Source: Alphaproteobacteria bacterium (GTDB lineage Bacteria > Myxococcota_A > UBA796 > GCA-2862545). From it: a DNA stretch of 64,000 nt. Both the position numbers and the translations under genes were made by a program. The stretch spans positions 62,001 to 126,000 of the forward strand of contig JACKET010000015.1 of NCBI GenBank assembly GCA_020632875.1. Reading direction: 5' to 3'. Under the pieces are notes generated by a model, which was not told the origin of the DNA, ran no database searches, and saw nothing but the letters and a program-made list of their open reading frames with translations. Within the stretch, counting starts at the first letter, position 1, and each line of letters starts with the position of its first letter. Of the stretch, positions 32,696 through 41,508 are shown in pieces.

Positions 32696-35026
32696 CTACC
32701 GGCGTCGGCCCAGCAGCGCCGCGAGGGCCGCCAGACCGAACGATCCGGGCCCGCTGGACGCGCAGCCGCACTTCTTGCCGGTGTCCGTGTCGGCATCGGT
32801 GTCCGTGTCGGCGTCGGAGTCCGTATCGGCATCCGAGTCCGCGTCGGCATCCGAGTCCGCGTCGGAATCGGTGTCCGCGTCGGAATCGGTGTCCGCGTCG
32901 GAGTCGGTGTCCGCGTCGGAGTCGGTGTCCGCGTCGGAATCGGTGTCCGTGTCGGCGTCGGTGTCCGAGTCCGTGTCGGCATCCGTGTCGGCGTCGCCAC
33001 CGGTGTCCCCGGTCGGGGCGAGCCCGGTGTCGCCCGTCGAGGCCATGGAGCCCGTGTCGCCGGTCGCGGCGGTCTCGAGGCACCGATCGGCGCCGTCGTC
33101 GGGACACACGTCGCAGGCATCGGGCGCCCCGTCGCCATCCGCGTCGGCGGCATCGTCCCCGCCAGGACAGATGTCGTCCGCGTTGCACACGCCATCCGCG
33201 TCGACGTCGTCGGGCGCGGCGTCGAGCGGGCACGTGTCGCACGCGTCGGGAGTGCCGTCCGAATCGGAGTCGACGAGGTCGTCGCCCGCGGGGCAGATGT
33301 CGAAGCAGTCGGCGACACCGTCGAGATCGGCGTCGAAGCCCTCGTCGACCGCGCCGTCGCAGTTCTCGTCGTCGCCGTCGCAGACCTCGGGATTCGCGGC
33401 GAAGCGGCCGGGGTCGGCGTCGTCGCAGTCCGTCGTGCACGCGCTCTCGCCGTCGGCGTCGAGGTCGTCGGAGCCCGCGCCGGGCGTCCCGTTGCCGCCC
33501 GGGCCGTACGCGGGGTCGGCGAGATCGGCGAAGCCCGACATCGCGCCCGTGACGTCGCACACCGGGCAGGCCGCAGCCAACGTCTCGCCCTCGACGCTCG
33601 CGCCGAAGTCGAGCGTCGAGACGAGCGTGGTGAGGGTGGACACCGTGACCGTGTCGCCGGCATCCCCGAGAGCGAGGACGTCGAAGTCCACGTCGCACGG
33701 GAACCCCGCCTGGGCCGCATTGCGGCACAGCGTCGCGTACTGCCCGGGCGGCACCACGTGGGGCGTTTCCAGCACGAACGAGCCGGCGGCATCGGAGACG
33801 ACGAGGCCGACCAGATCGATGTCCGCGGAGCCGGGGTTGTAGACCTCGAACCACTCGCGGTTCGCGTCGGACCCGAGCGGCGCCGACATCACCTCCGAGA
33901 TCCAGAGGTCGCACGGCTGGAGGTCTTCGCCGATCACCGCGCGGGTGGTGGCGATCCCGACGCCTCCGTCGTCGTCGGTCACGGTGAGCGTGACGGTGTA
34001 CACCCCGGGAGTCGCGAACACGTGGCTCGGTGCGAGGGTGTTGCTCGCGGTGCCCCCGTCGCCGAAGTCCCACGCGATGGTGTGCGTGTCGTCGGTGCCT
34101 GCATCCGTGAACGAGCCCGCGAACGACACGGCGTCGCCCACGAGCCCGGAGGCCTCGGCTCCGGCGTCTACGACTGGATCGACGTTGGCGACATCGACCG
34201 TGGTGGAGGCCGTGCCGGTCACGCCCATCTCGTCGTAGACGCGCAGCGTGACCGTGAAGGCGCCGTCGTCGGGGTACGTGCACTCGAATCCGGACGGGAC
34301 GGGGCCCGCGAGCTCGAAGCCGAGCCCGTCCGAGTCGTCGCAGTCGACCTCGTAGTAGGTCACCGTCCCGTCGAGGTCCGTGCCCGCCACCGCGATCGGG
34401 ATGGCCGCACCCTCGTCTCCCGCGTAGGCGCCCGGGAGGGAGGCCATCGGAACCGCGCTCACGAGCGGCTGATCCGGCGCCGAGGCGGTCGAGCGGTATT
34501 CGAACGATACCTTGCAGTCCCCCGCAGCCGCGGCGACCGGCGACGGGGACATCGCGCCTGCGTCGACGGCGAAGTGCACGGACTCGAGCCGCTCGCCCTG
34601 GGCGATGTCGCCGCGGGCCCTCAGGATGGCCCAGTCGCCCGGCGCGCCCGCCACGAAGAACAGCGACTCGGCCACCGGGAGCGGGGCGGGGGCGATGGTG
34701 ACGACCGGAACGAGGCTCTGTTGCCCGGCGGTCGTGCTGGTACCCCCCCAGTCGCAATCCACGATGTACTGCATCGGGGTCAAGGTGGTGATGGACGCGT
34801 ACTCCGTCGGGAGGCGGACGATGACGTCGACCGAGGAGGTGCCGAGAGCGGGGCCGGGCACGGAAACCTGCCAGAATTCCGTGATGCGGTAGCTCTGGAC
34901 CGGGAACGAAGTGACCAGGTACTCGTGCGTCGGCGGCCCGGAGAGCTGGAGGTCGAGGACGTAGGGGCTCGCCGCGGCCGGCAAGGTGGCGAGCAGCGTG
35001 GGGACGACGACGAGAAGGCGGCGCAT
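32696..35026 (-). CDS. Large surface protein: PKD-like, lamin-tail and Ca-binding repeats, Asp-rich stalk, MYXO-CTERM-like tail
   Basis: The 776-residue protein has a signal peptide (LLVVVPTLLATLPAAASP) and a beta-rich N-terminal domain. PKD-like segments follow (about residues 220-370; GSFTDAGTDDTHTIAWDFGDGG), then a lamin-tail domain (CDLWISEVMSAPLGSDANRE to LGDAGDTVTV). Thrombospondin-3/MopE-like repeats come next (CDGDDENCDGAVDEGFDAD, DSDSDGTPDACDTC). The stalk is an Asp/Thr/Ser/Ala region of about 75 residues, ending KKCGCASSGPG, a hydrophobic helix and GRRR. It is a calcium-rich cell-surface or adhesive protein with a sorting tail. It ends 3 bases from the converging regulator gene and diverges from the phospholipase-like gene. 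Confidence 0.9.
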   Translation of the reverse strand: MRRLLVVVPTLLATLPAAASPYVLDLQLSGPPTHEYLVTSFPVQSYRITEFWQVSVPGPALGTSSVDVIVRLPTEYASITTLTPMQYIVDCDWGGTSTTAGQQSLVPVVTIAPAPLPVAESLFFVAGAPGDWAILRARGDIAQGERLESVHFAVDAGAMSPSPVAAAAGDCKVSFEYRSTASAPDQPLVSAVPMASLPGAYAGDEGAAIPIAVAGTDLDGTVTYYEVDCDDSDGLGFELAGPVPSGFECTYPDDGAFTVTLRVYDEMGVTGTASTTVDVANVDPVVDAGAEASGLVGDAVSFAGSFTDAGTDDTHTIAWDFGDGGTASNTLAPSHVFATPGVYTVTLTVTDDDGGVGIATTRAVIGEDLQPCDLWISEVMSAPLGSDANREWFEVYNPGSADIDLVGLVVSDAAGSFVLETPHVVPPGQYATLCRNAAQAGFPCDVDFDVLALGDAGDTVTVSTLTTLVSTLDFGASVEGETLAAACPVCDVTGAMSGFADLADPAYGPGGNGTPGAGSDDLDADGESACTTDCDDADPGRFAANPEVCDGDDENCDGAVDEGFDADLDGVADCFDICPAGDDLVDSDSDGTPDACDTCPLDAAPDDVDADGVCNADDICPGGDDAADADGDGAPDACDVCPDDGADRCLETAATGDTGSMASTGDTGLAPTGDTGGDADTDADTDSDTDADTDTDSDADTDSDADTDSDADTDSDADTDSDADSDADADSDADTDSDADTDTDADTDTGKKCGCASSGPGSFGLAALAALLGRRR
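32775..33010 (-). repeat. Coding tandem repeat (Asp-rich stalk)
   Basis: On the minus strand six-base GAC-plus-TCC/ACC/GCC/GCG units encode the stalk before the KKCGC tail. On the plus strand the same DNA reads as Ser/Val/Ala/Glu runs and should not be annotated as a gene. Confidence 0.88.
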
Positions 35027-35137
35027 GGGACCTCGATGGGCTCTGGGCGAGCGCTCGGCTCTATTCCGTCCCGCCTCTCCGGGTCAACGCGATTCACGGG
35101 TGCCGGCACGGGTCCGGTGCGCTAAGCTCAGACCAGA

Positions 35138-36688
35138 ATGACGATTCTGTTCTCCATCGCAGCCCTCCTCGCCTGCGGTCCCGAGCGCACCGCCGATCCG
35201 GCGGCCCTGCCCGCCGCCACGCGCGGCGGCTCGGCGCCGATCGAGGTCTTCTTCGCGCCCGACGACGACGTGCTCTCGGTCGAGCTCGACGCCATCCACG
35301 AGGTCGTCCGGGCCTGGCACGACGATCCGAGCCCCGATCCGTCCGCCTACGGCATCCGCTACGCGGTCTACAACCTCCGCAACCCCGACATCCTGTCCGC
35401 GCTCGTCGGCGCCCACGCGGTCGGGGTGCCCGTCCAGATCCTCATCGACGCCGACCAGCTCGACCCCGAGCGCGACTACAACTACGGCGACGAATGGCTC
35501 GTCGACGCCGGGTTCTCGTTCGCCGACGACCACCGCGACCTCACGCCCGAAGAGGCCGCCTCCACCGAGCTCGTCGGCATCGCGGGCAGCGGTCTGATGC
35601 ACCTCAAGACCCGCCTGTTCCGCACGCCCGACCGCGCGGTCCTCCTCACGGGGTCCTTCAACCCCGGCGACAACGCGCTCCTCAACGACGAGACGTTCCA
35701 CCGCATCACCGACCCCGCGCTCGTCGCGCGCTACGAGGCCGCCGTCGACGCCGTGCTGGCCGACCGCGACTTCGACAACACGTGGGACGACGCCTCGCCC
35801 GCCAACGCGCTCTTCGGCCCCCACCGCAGCGGGCCGAGCGCGGGCACCCGCCTGTTCGACTGGATCGCCGCCGAAGACGAGCAGGTGCTGATCACGGCCT
35901 ACAGCCTGCGCGACTTCACGGCCCCCGACTACGGCGTCGGGCTCGTCGAGCTGCTCGGCCAGAAGGTCGCCCAGGGCGTGCCGGTCGTCGTGATCACCGA
36001 CCGCAAGCAGTCCGATGCGTGGGGCGACCGCACCGAAGACGACCTGCGCGCGCTCGGTGTGCGGGTCTACGAAGCGACGAACCTCGCTACCGAGTTCACG
36101 GCCATGCACGCCAAGTCGGCCGTGCTCGGTCGCACGCGCGTCCGCGTGGTCACGGATGCCGCGAACTTCACCGCGTCGGGCTTCGGCCGCGCCGATCGCC
36201 CGTCCACCAACGTCGAGAGCACCCTGTTCCTCGAGCCCGAGATCGACGGCGGCGCGCTCGGGCGCCGGTACCTGGCGCAGTTCCTGAAGGTGCTCGACCG
36301 CTACGCCGCCCAGTCCGTCGACGGCGACGCGCCGTACGCCGAGGTCGAGGCCGACCTGCTCGCGCGCCCCGGCTGGCCCACGGCACCCGTGGCCTTCGAG
36401 GCGCTCGCGTACACCACGTACGGCGAGGCGCTGCACGTGGTGGGCGACCGCGACGCGCTCGGTGCGTGGGGCAGCGTGTCGTGGGGCGTGCCGCTCGTCA
36501 CCGACCCGTCGGTGTACCCGGCCTGGTCGAGCGCAGATGTCGACGTGCCCCTGGGCGCGCGCCTCGCCTTCAAGCTCGTGGCGGTCGAGGGCGACGCGGT
36601 CCGCTGGGAGGCCGGCGACGACCGCGTCGTGCACGCAGTGCCCGATCCCGGGTCCGACCGCGCGGTGTTCGGGGCCACCTGGCGCTGA
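35138..36688 (+). CDS. Phospholipase-D-like lipoprotein with C-terminal CBM20-like domain
   Basis: The 516-residue protein starts MTILFSIAALLACGPE, a lipoprotein signal. Two PLD half-sites follow: MHLKTRLFRTPDRAVLLTGS (His155, Lys157) and MHAKSAVLGRTRVRVVTDAA (His324, Lys326), each followed by a Ser/Asn strand (GSFNPGDNA; ANFTASG). It should hydrolyse or transfer phosphodiesters, lipid or nucleic acid, outside the inner membrane. Residues about 405-516 (YTTYGEALHVVGDRDALGAW, ARLAFKLVAVEGDAVRWE) match the starch-binding CBM20 fold: VxGxxxxLGxW, then a late W near the ligand site. That combination is unusual. It diverges from the stalked surface-protein gene. Confidence 0.88.
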   Translation: MTILFSIAALLACGPERTADPAALPAATRGGSAPIEVFFAPDDDVLSVELDAIHEVVRAWHDDPSPDPSAYGIRYAVYNLRNPDILSALVGAHAVGVPVQILIDADQLDPERDYNYGDEWLVDAGFSFADDHRDLTPEEAASTELVGIAGSGLMHLKTRLFRTPDRAVLLTGSFNPGDNALLNDETFHRITDPALVARYEAAVDAVLADRDFDNTWDDASPANALFGPHRSGPSAGTRLFDWIAAEDEQVLITAYSLRDFTAPDYGVGLVELLGQKVAQGVPVVVITDRKQSDAWGDRTEDDLRALGVRVYEATNLATEFTAMHAKSAVLGRTRVRVVTDAANFTASGFGRADRPSTNVESTLFLEPEIDGGALGRRYLAQFLKVLDRYAAQSVDGDAPYAEVEADLLARPGWPTAPVAFEALAYTTYGEALHVVGDRDALGAWGSVSWGVPLVTDPSVYPAWSSADVDVPLGARLAFKLVAVEGDAVRWEAGDDRVVHAVPDPGSDRAVFGATWR

Positions 36689-36719
36689 GGCCGCGGCCCG
36701 TCGCGCGTATGCTGCGCAC

Positions 36720-37568
36720 ATGGCCCGTCCGACCTTCCACTACACGAAGGCACCGCCGACCCAGGTGCTCTCGGGCGCCGTGATCATCGGCCTCGCGTAC
36801 GGCGCGACCCTGCTGCCGGGCTCTGCGACGGCCTGGGCGCGCTTCGTCGGCGCGACGCCCGAGTGGGTGCTCATCGTCGTGGTCCCCTGGGTGCTGCACC
36901 TCGCGCTGTTCTGGTCGGTGAGCCTCGCGTTCCACTACGTCGACACGACCGACCGGCCCGAGATCGTCCGGCGCTATCGCATCCAGCGCGGCAAGCCCGT
37001 GAAGCCGCCCCTGTCGAAGGTGCTCCCGAACCTCGCGGTCAACCAGCTGTTCTGGTCGCCGCTCATGCTGCTCGTCATCTGGGGCCTGCTGAAGCTGCGG
37101 GGCTGGGCGCCGCTGCCCGTGTTCCCCGGCCCGCTCCAGCTCGCGTGGGAGCTCGTGGGCATGGGCGCGCTCTCCATCCTCTGGTTCTACGCATCGCACC
37201 GCTTCCTGCACCGCAAGTGGTGGATGCAGAAGGTGCACCGCGTGCACCACGAGTTCCGCACCACCACCGCGATGGCGAGCGAGTACGCCCACTGGGTCGA
37301 GTTCACCGCCGGCAGCTTCGGCACCATCGCGGTCGGCGTGGTGGCGCTCGCTCCGTCGTTGTTCGCGATCTACCTCTACACCGTGCTGTCGCTCTCCACG
37401 GTGCTCGCGCACCACAGCGGCTACGCCCTGCCGTTCGTGAGCTGGCCCGTCCACCACGACTGGCACCACTACCGGGTGAAGGAGTGCTTCGGGACCATCG
37501 GCCTGCTCGACCGGCTCTTCGGGACCGACACCGAGCTGCGCACCCTGGAGCACGACGAGGAGCGCTGA
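36720..37568 (+). CDS. Sterol desaturase/fatty-acid hydroxylase family membrane protein
   Basis: The 282-residue protein has four to five hydrophobic helices. The three His boxes of the non-haem di-iron hydroxylase superfamily are present: HRFLH (about 161), HRVHH (about 176), and VHHDWHHYR (about 244), with an additional LAHHSGY. It should hydroxylate or desaturate a lipid (fatty acid, sterol or carotenoid-type) at the membrane. The ATG start follows a 31-base gap after the phospholipase-like gene, so the two may be co-transcribed. The serine hydrolase gene follows. Confidence 0.92.
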   Translation: MARPTFHYTKAPPTQVLSGAVIIGLAYGATLLPGSATAWARFVGATPEWVLIVVVPWVLHLALFWSVSLAFHYVDTTDRPEIVRRYRIQRGKPVKPPLSKVLPNLAVNQLFWSPLMLLVIWGLLKLRGWAPLPVFPGPLQLAWELVGMGALSILWFYASHRFLHRKWWMQKVHRVHHEFRTTTAMASEYAHWVEFTAGSFGTIAVGVVALAPSLFAIYLYTVLSLSTVLAHHSGYALPFVSWPVHHDWHHYRVKECFGTIGLLDRLFGTDTELRTLEHDEER

Positions 37569-37610
37569 CCGGCATTGCGCGCATCGGCCGCCCGTGGTGT
37601 CCTGCGTCCG

Positions 37611-38318
37611 ATGAAGCTGCTCGCCGTCCACGGCATCACGATGACCGGGCCCTCCCTGCGGGCCCACCTGGGCGCGGTCCGCGACGGCCTCGAGGCCGCC
37701 GGGTTCGAGCTGATCACACCGACCGCGCCCCACGCCCTCTCCGAAGCCGCCATGGCCGGCCAGCAGCGCTGGGTCACCACGCGGTACGCCGAGCACGGTC
37801 AGGACGCCGCGGCGTCGTTCCGCGACGGCGTGTTCTGGGACGGCTCGGGGCACTTCGGGGACTGGCTGGTCGGGCGGGACGGTCCGAACGGGCGCATCTA
37901 CGCCGGCCTGGAGGACGGGCTCGCCACCATCGCGGCCGCCGTGGAGGGCCAGGACGTGGTCGGTGTGCTCGGCTTCTCCCAGGGCGCGGCCATGGCGTCG
38001 ATCGTGCTCGGACGCATGCTCCGCGGCGCGCTGCCGGGCCGGGAGACCCTGCGGTTCGGCGTCCTGATGAGCGGGTTCCGGCCGTCGTTCGCCGAGCCCG
38101 CGCTCGACGTGTTCCCCGTCCCGCCGCTGCCGGTGTGCATCCTGCACGGGCGCCGCGACCCCATCTTCCCCGACGCCGACGCCACCGTCGCAGAGCTCGC
38201 GTCGGGCTTCGGAGGCCCCGTGACCACGCGCATCCTGGACGATCTCGGCCACGTCGTGCCGCAGGACCCGGCCGTCGTCGACGCCATCGTGGCCTTCTGC
38301 CGCGCGGCGGTGCGCTGA
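37611..38318 (+). CDS. FSH1-type serine hydrolase
   Basis: The 235-residue alpha/beta hydrolase starts MKLLAVHGITMTGPSLRAHL. It contains the nucleophile elbow GFSQGAAMAS, ILHGRRDPIFP with the acid Asp, and a late DLGHVVPQD with the catalytic His. The order matches the serine hydrolase FSH/carboxylesterase group. There is no signal peptide. Its TGA overlaps the ATG of the next lipoprotein gene (TGATG). Confidence 0.88.
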   Translation: MKLLAVHGITMTGPSLRAHLGAVRDGLEAAGFELITPTAPHALSEAAMAGQQRWVTTRYAEHGQDAAASFRDGVFWDGSGHFGDWLVGRDGPNGRIYAGLEDGLATIAAAVEGQDVVGVLGFSQGAAMASIVLGRMLRGALPGRETLRFGVLMSGFRPSFAEPALDVFPVPPLPVCILHGRRDPIFPDADATVAELASGFGGPVTTRILDDLGHVVPQDPAVVDAIVAFCRAAVR

Positions 38319-38950
38319 TGCGGTCCGTGCTCGCCGGCGCGCTCGTCCTGGGCCTCTCCCTCGCGTGTGGGTCGGGGACGGACCCTGGATTCCGGGAGAT
38401 CAAGTCCGGCGGTGGGCCGCTCGAGATCACGCTCACGGGCGCCATGACAGGGCGCATGACGGCCGAGCCCATGACCCCCACCGAGCTCGACGCCGAGGTC
38501 GGGCTGTACGGTCCCCAGCCCCAGTGGAACGCGCCCCGCGGCCAGTGGATGGCCATCCACACGGCGACGAACGCGGGAGACCCGGACCCGTGGCAGCTCG
38601 ACGTCCAGAACGCCGCGCACGACGGGGTGGCGTGGACGGGGCCGTGCGGAGCGCCCCGTCCGGACGGGACGTTCGTGCTCGTCTTCCCCGATGGCCCCGG
38701 CGCGATGGTGTCGATGGGCGTGTCGCTCGACAACGAGGGCCTGGCGTCGTTCGAGGGCACGGCCACGACGTCCCCGACCGATGCCGCGACGATCACCGCG
38801 AACGGCACGTGGAAGCTCGAGTGGTGCCGCAGCGGCTCGGCGCTGACCGCCGGCGCCGGCACGGTCGGTCCGGGCACGGTCGAGATCACGTACGCCACCG
38901 ATCCCGCGTCGCTCCGGAGCTGGCCGGCCCCGAAGCGCGGTGCGTTCTGA
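38318..38950 (+). CDS. Lipoprotein of unknown function
   Basis: The 210-residue product starts MRSVLAGALVLGLSLACGSG, a lipoprotein signal with Cys17. The mature protein is beta-rich (GPLEITLTGAMTGRMTAEPM, LASFEGTATTSP, GTVEITYATDP) with two Cys that could pair. No family is recognised. It is coupled to the hydrolase gene by a one-base overlap, and its own stop overlaps the next gene. Confidence 0.75.
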   Translation: MRSVLAGALVLGLSLACGSGTDPGFREIKSGGGPLEITLTGAMTGRMTAEPMTPTELDAEVGLYGPQPQWNAPRGQWMAIHTATNAGDPDPWQLDVQNAAHDGVAWTGPCGAPRPDGTFVLVFPDGPGAMVSMGVSLDNEGLASFEGTATTSPTDAATITANGTWKLEWCRSGSALTAGAGTVGPGTVEITYATDPASLRSWPAPKRGAF

Positions 38951-39786
38951 GCGACCCCTTCCTCCGCGAGCGCATCCGCGCGAACCCCGACGATCTCTCG
39001 GCGTGGCAGGTGTGGGCGGACGGGCTGACCGAAGCCGGAGACCCGGACGGCGAGCGCATCCAGCTGTCCTACCAGCTCGCGACGGACCCGTCGGGGCCGG
39101 TCGCCGCTGCCGTGCAGGAGCACCTCCAGCGCCGCGCCGACGCGCTGTTCGGCGGGGAGGCCCTGATCGTCGGTCCCGACACGGTCGAGCTCGTGGACGA
39201 CCCGCTCCGCCGGCGCTCCATCGTCCGGATGGAGCTGCGCATGGGCTACGTACGCGACGTCGAGCTCGCGGGCGCCGACGTGCGCTGGCTCGTGGAGCGG
39301 CTGGCGCGCGTGAGCCCCGCCATGCTGGCCTTCGTCGAGCGCCTGTCGATCGAGGCGTGGGGGCCGGACGATGCCGAGCGACAGGACGCGTGGACCACCC
39401 TCGCGGGACTCGGCCTGCCCGCGCGCCACCTCGTCGTGCGCAGCGACGACCAGCTGCCCGTCCTCACCGTGGCGGCCGGCCTCCCTCACCTCCAGACGGC
39501 GGACATCCAGCTGTCCGAGCTCGACGAGGAGGCGATGCCGTGGATGGCCACGACCCTGCCCCGACTGCGGGAGCTGCGGCTCTCCCTCGCGGCCTGGCAG
39601 GTGGACTACGAGCCCGCGCGCGTGCTCGAGCCCGTGGCGGAATGCTGGCTCCCGGCGCTCGAGACGCTGCGCATCGAGCTCCCCCGCCACGAGCCCGACC
39701 CGCCCGAGGCCCTGCTCCGGCGGCTTGCGAAGCTCCCGAGGCTCCGGTTCGAGGTCACCGGGCTGTCCACCCCACTGAAGAGCTGA
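38947..39786 (+). CDS. TIGR02996-type (repeat-companion) domain protein, probable CTG start
   Basis: The 279-residue protein opens with SDPFLRERIRANPDDLSAWQ and VWADGLTEAGDPDGERIQL, closely following the TIGR02996 pattern common in Myxococcota and Planctomycetes. A leucine-rich, repeat-like remainder follows (LPHLQTADIQLSEL, LPRLRELRLSL, LPALETLRIEL). No ATG, GTG or TTG lies in frame before the conserved start. The best fit is CTG 38947, overlapping the previous stop as CTGA. Function is unknown; such proteins often form scaffold-like repeats. Confidence 0.72.
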   Translation: MSDPFLRERIRANPDDLSAWQVWADGLTEAGDPDGERIQLSYQLATDPSGPVAAAVQEHLQRRADALFGGEALIVGPDTVELVDDPLRRRSIVRMELRMGYVRDVELAGADVRWLVERLARVSPAMLAFVERLSIEAWGPDDAERQDAWTTLAGLGLPARHLVVRSDDQLPVLTVAAGLPHLQTADIQLSELDEEAMPWMATTLPRLRELRLSLAAWQVDYEPARVLEPVAECWLPALETLRIELPRHEPDPPEALLRRLAKLPRLRFEVTGLSTPLKS

Positions 39787-39817
39787 TCCCCATCGGTATC
39801 CGGGCCGTACACGGGGC

Positions 39818-41494
39818 ATGACGTTCCTGCTCCTCGGGCTCGCGCTCGCTTCGGACATCGCGTGGCGCGACCTCGACGCCGCGGCCCTCGAAGATGCCCG
39901 CGACGGCGGCCGGCTCGTGTTCCTCGACCTCGAAGCCGTGTGGTGCCACTGGTGCCACGTGATGGACGCGACGACGTACACCGACCCGCGCGTGCAGAAG
40001 GCCCTGAAGAAGCACTTCGTCGCGGTGAAGGTCGACCAGGACGCGCGCCCCGACCTCTCCCGCCGCTACCGGAAGTGGGGCTGGCCCGCGCTGGTCGTGC
40101 TCGACCCCGAGACCCTCGAAGACCGTGCCATCGGCGCCGGCTACCACGACCCCGACGAGCTGCTCGCCCTGCTCCGGGCCGGCAGGACGGGGTCCGCGGG
40201 GTCACAGCGCTCTGTCGAGCCCGGCGGCACGGCCTTGTCGACGGAGCAGCGCGCCGAGCTCGAGGCACGCCTCGGGGCGGCGTACGACGAGACCCACGCG
40301 GGATGGGGCGCACACCACAAGTGGGTGCCGTGGCGGAACGTCGAGCACGCCGTGTCGACCGGCGATCCCGAGGCCGTGTGGCGCGCGCAGGCGACGCTCG
40401 ACGCCGGCCGGAAGCTCGTGGATCCGGTGTGGGGCGGCGTCTACCAGTACTCGACCCACGGCGACTGGGACCACGCGCACTTCGAGAAGCTCGTCCGGTT
40501 CGAGGCCGAGATCGGGCGTGCGTACGCGCTGGCGCACCAGGCCTGGGGCCGACCGGAGGACCTCGCCTCGGCGCGGCAGATCCTCGCCCACCTCACCACG
40601 TGGCTCGACGACCCGTCCGGCGGGTTCCACCCGAGCCAGGACGCCGACCTCGTGCCCGGCGAGCACAGCGCCGGGTACTTCGCGCTCGACGACGCCGGGC
40701 GGCGCGCGCTCGGGATTCCGCGTGTCGATCCGAACCTCTACGCGGCGGATACGGGGCTGGCGGTGACCGCGCTGGTCGCGCTGTGGCGGGCGTCCGGCGA
40801 CGACGCGGTGCTCGCGCGCGCCGTGAAGGGCGGCGAGTGGCTGCTTTCCGAGCGGACCCACGACGGGCGCGTATTCCGCGGGCCCGGGTCCGACGCCTAC
40901 CTCGCCGACGCCGTTGAGGCAGGACGCGGGTGGATGGCGCTGTACGCGGCGACCGGCGAGCGGCACTGGCTGGATGCGACGGTCCGCGCGCTGGAGCCCG
41001 TCGAGGCCCACCATCGCGCGCCGGATGCCGGGTACCTCGCCGGAGAGCCCCGTCCCGACACGCCTCCGCCCGTGCGCGACCGGGACGAGAACCTCGAGCT
41101 GGCACGGCTCGCGAACCTCGTCGGCCACGCGACCGGCGACGCGAAGCACGGCGACATGGCGCGCCACGCGCTGCGGTTCGTCGCCGCCCCGGACACCCTG
41201 AAGTCCACGGGCTGGCACGTCGGCGGCGTGCTGCTCGTCGATGCGGAGCTCGCCGCGGTGCCGGTGCACATCGTCGTCACCGGCGAGGGTCCCGCCGCGG
41301 ACGCCCTGTTCGCCGAGACGCGCGCCGTACCGGCCTACGCGATCGTCGAGCGCCTGGCGCCCGGCGAGGCCGGTGCGAACGGCGTGGAGTACCCGGACCT
41401 CGGCGAGCCCGCCGCGTTCTTCTGCGCCGACGGCCGCTGCTCGGCGCCGATGTCCGACCCCACGGAGCTGGGCGACGCGCTGGCCACGCGCTGA
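39818..41494 (+). CDS. YyaL-type thioredoxin-domain protein (DUF255 family)
   Basis: The 558-residue protein has a short signal-like N-terminus (MTFLLLGLALASDIAW). A thioredoxin-like domain follows with VWCHWCHVMDATTY and KVDQDARPDLSRRYRKWGWP, the DUF255/SSP411 signature. A long alpha/alpha-barrel segment (KLVDPVWGGVYQYS, FEKLVRFEAEIGRAY, AADTGLAVTALVALWR) and a C-terminal alpha/beta part complete it. Close relatives are about 680 residues, so this one is shorter. The exact reaction is unknown; the barrel resembles sugar epimerases. Signal and CxxC suggest it acts outside the cytoplasm. Confidence 0.88.
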   Translation: MTFLLLGLALASDIAWRDLDAAALEDARDGGRLVFLDLEAVWCHWCHVMDATTYTDPRVQKALKKHFVAVKVDQDARPDLSRRYRKWGWPALVVLDPETLEDRAIGAGYHDPDELLALLRAGRTGSAGSQRSVEPGGTALSTEQRAELEARLGAAYDETHAGWGAHHKWVPWRNVEHAVSTGDPEAVWRAQATLDAGRKLVDPVWGGVYQYSTHGDWDHAHFEKLVRFEAEIGRAYALAHQAWGRPEDLASARQILAHLTTWLDDPSGGFHPSQDADLVPGEHSAGYFALDDAGRRALGIPRVDPNLYAADTGLAVTALVALWRASGDDAVLARAVKGGEWLLSERTHDGRVFRGPGSDAYLADAVEAGRGWMALYAATGERHWLDATVRALEPVEAHHRAPDAGYLAGEPRPDTPPPVRDRDENLELARLANLVGHATGDAKHGDMARHALRFVAAPDTLKSTGWHVGGVLLVDAELAAVPVHIVVTGEGPAADALFAETRAVPAYAIVERLAPGEAGANGVEYPDLGEPAAFFCADGRCSAPMSDPTELGDALATR

Positions 41495-41508
41495 AATCGA
41501 GCCCCGCG

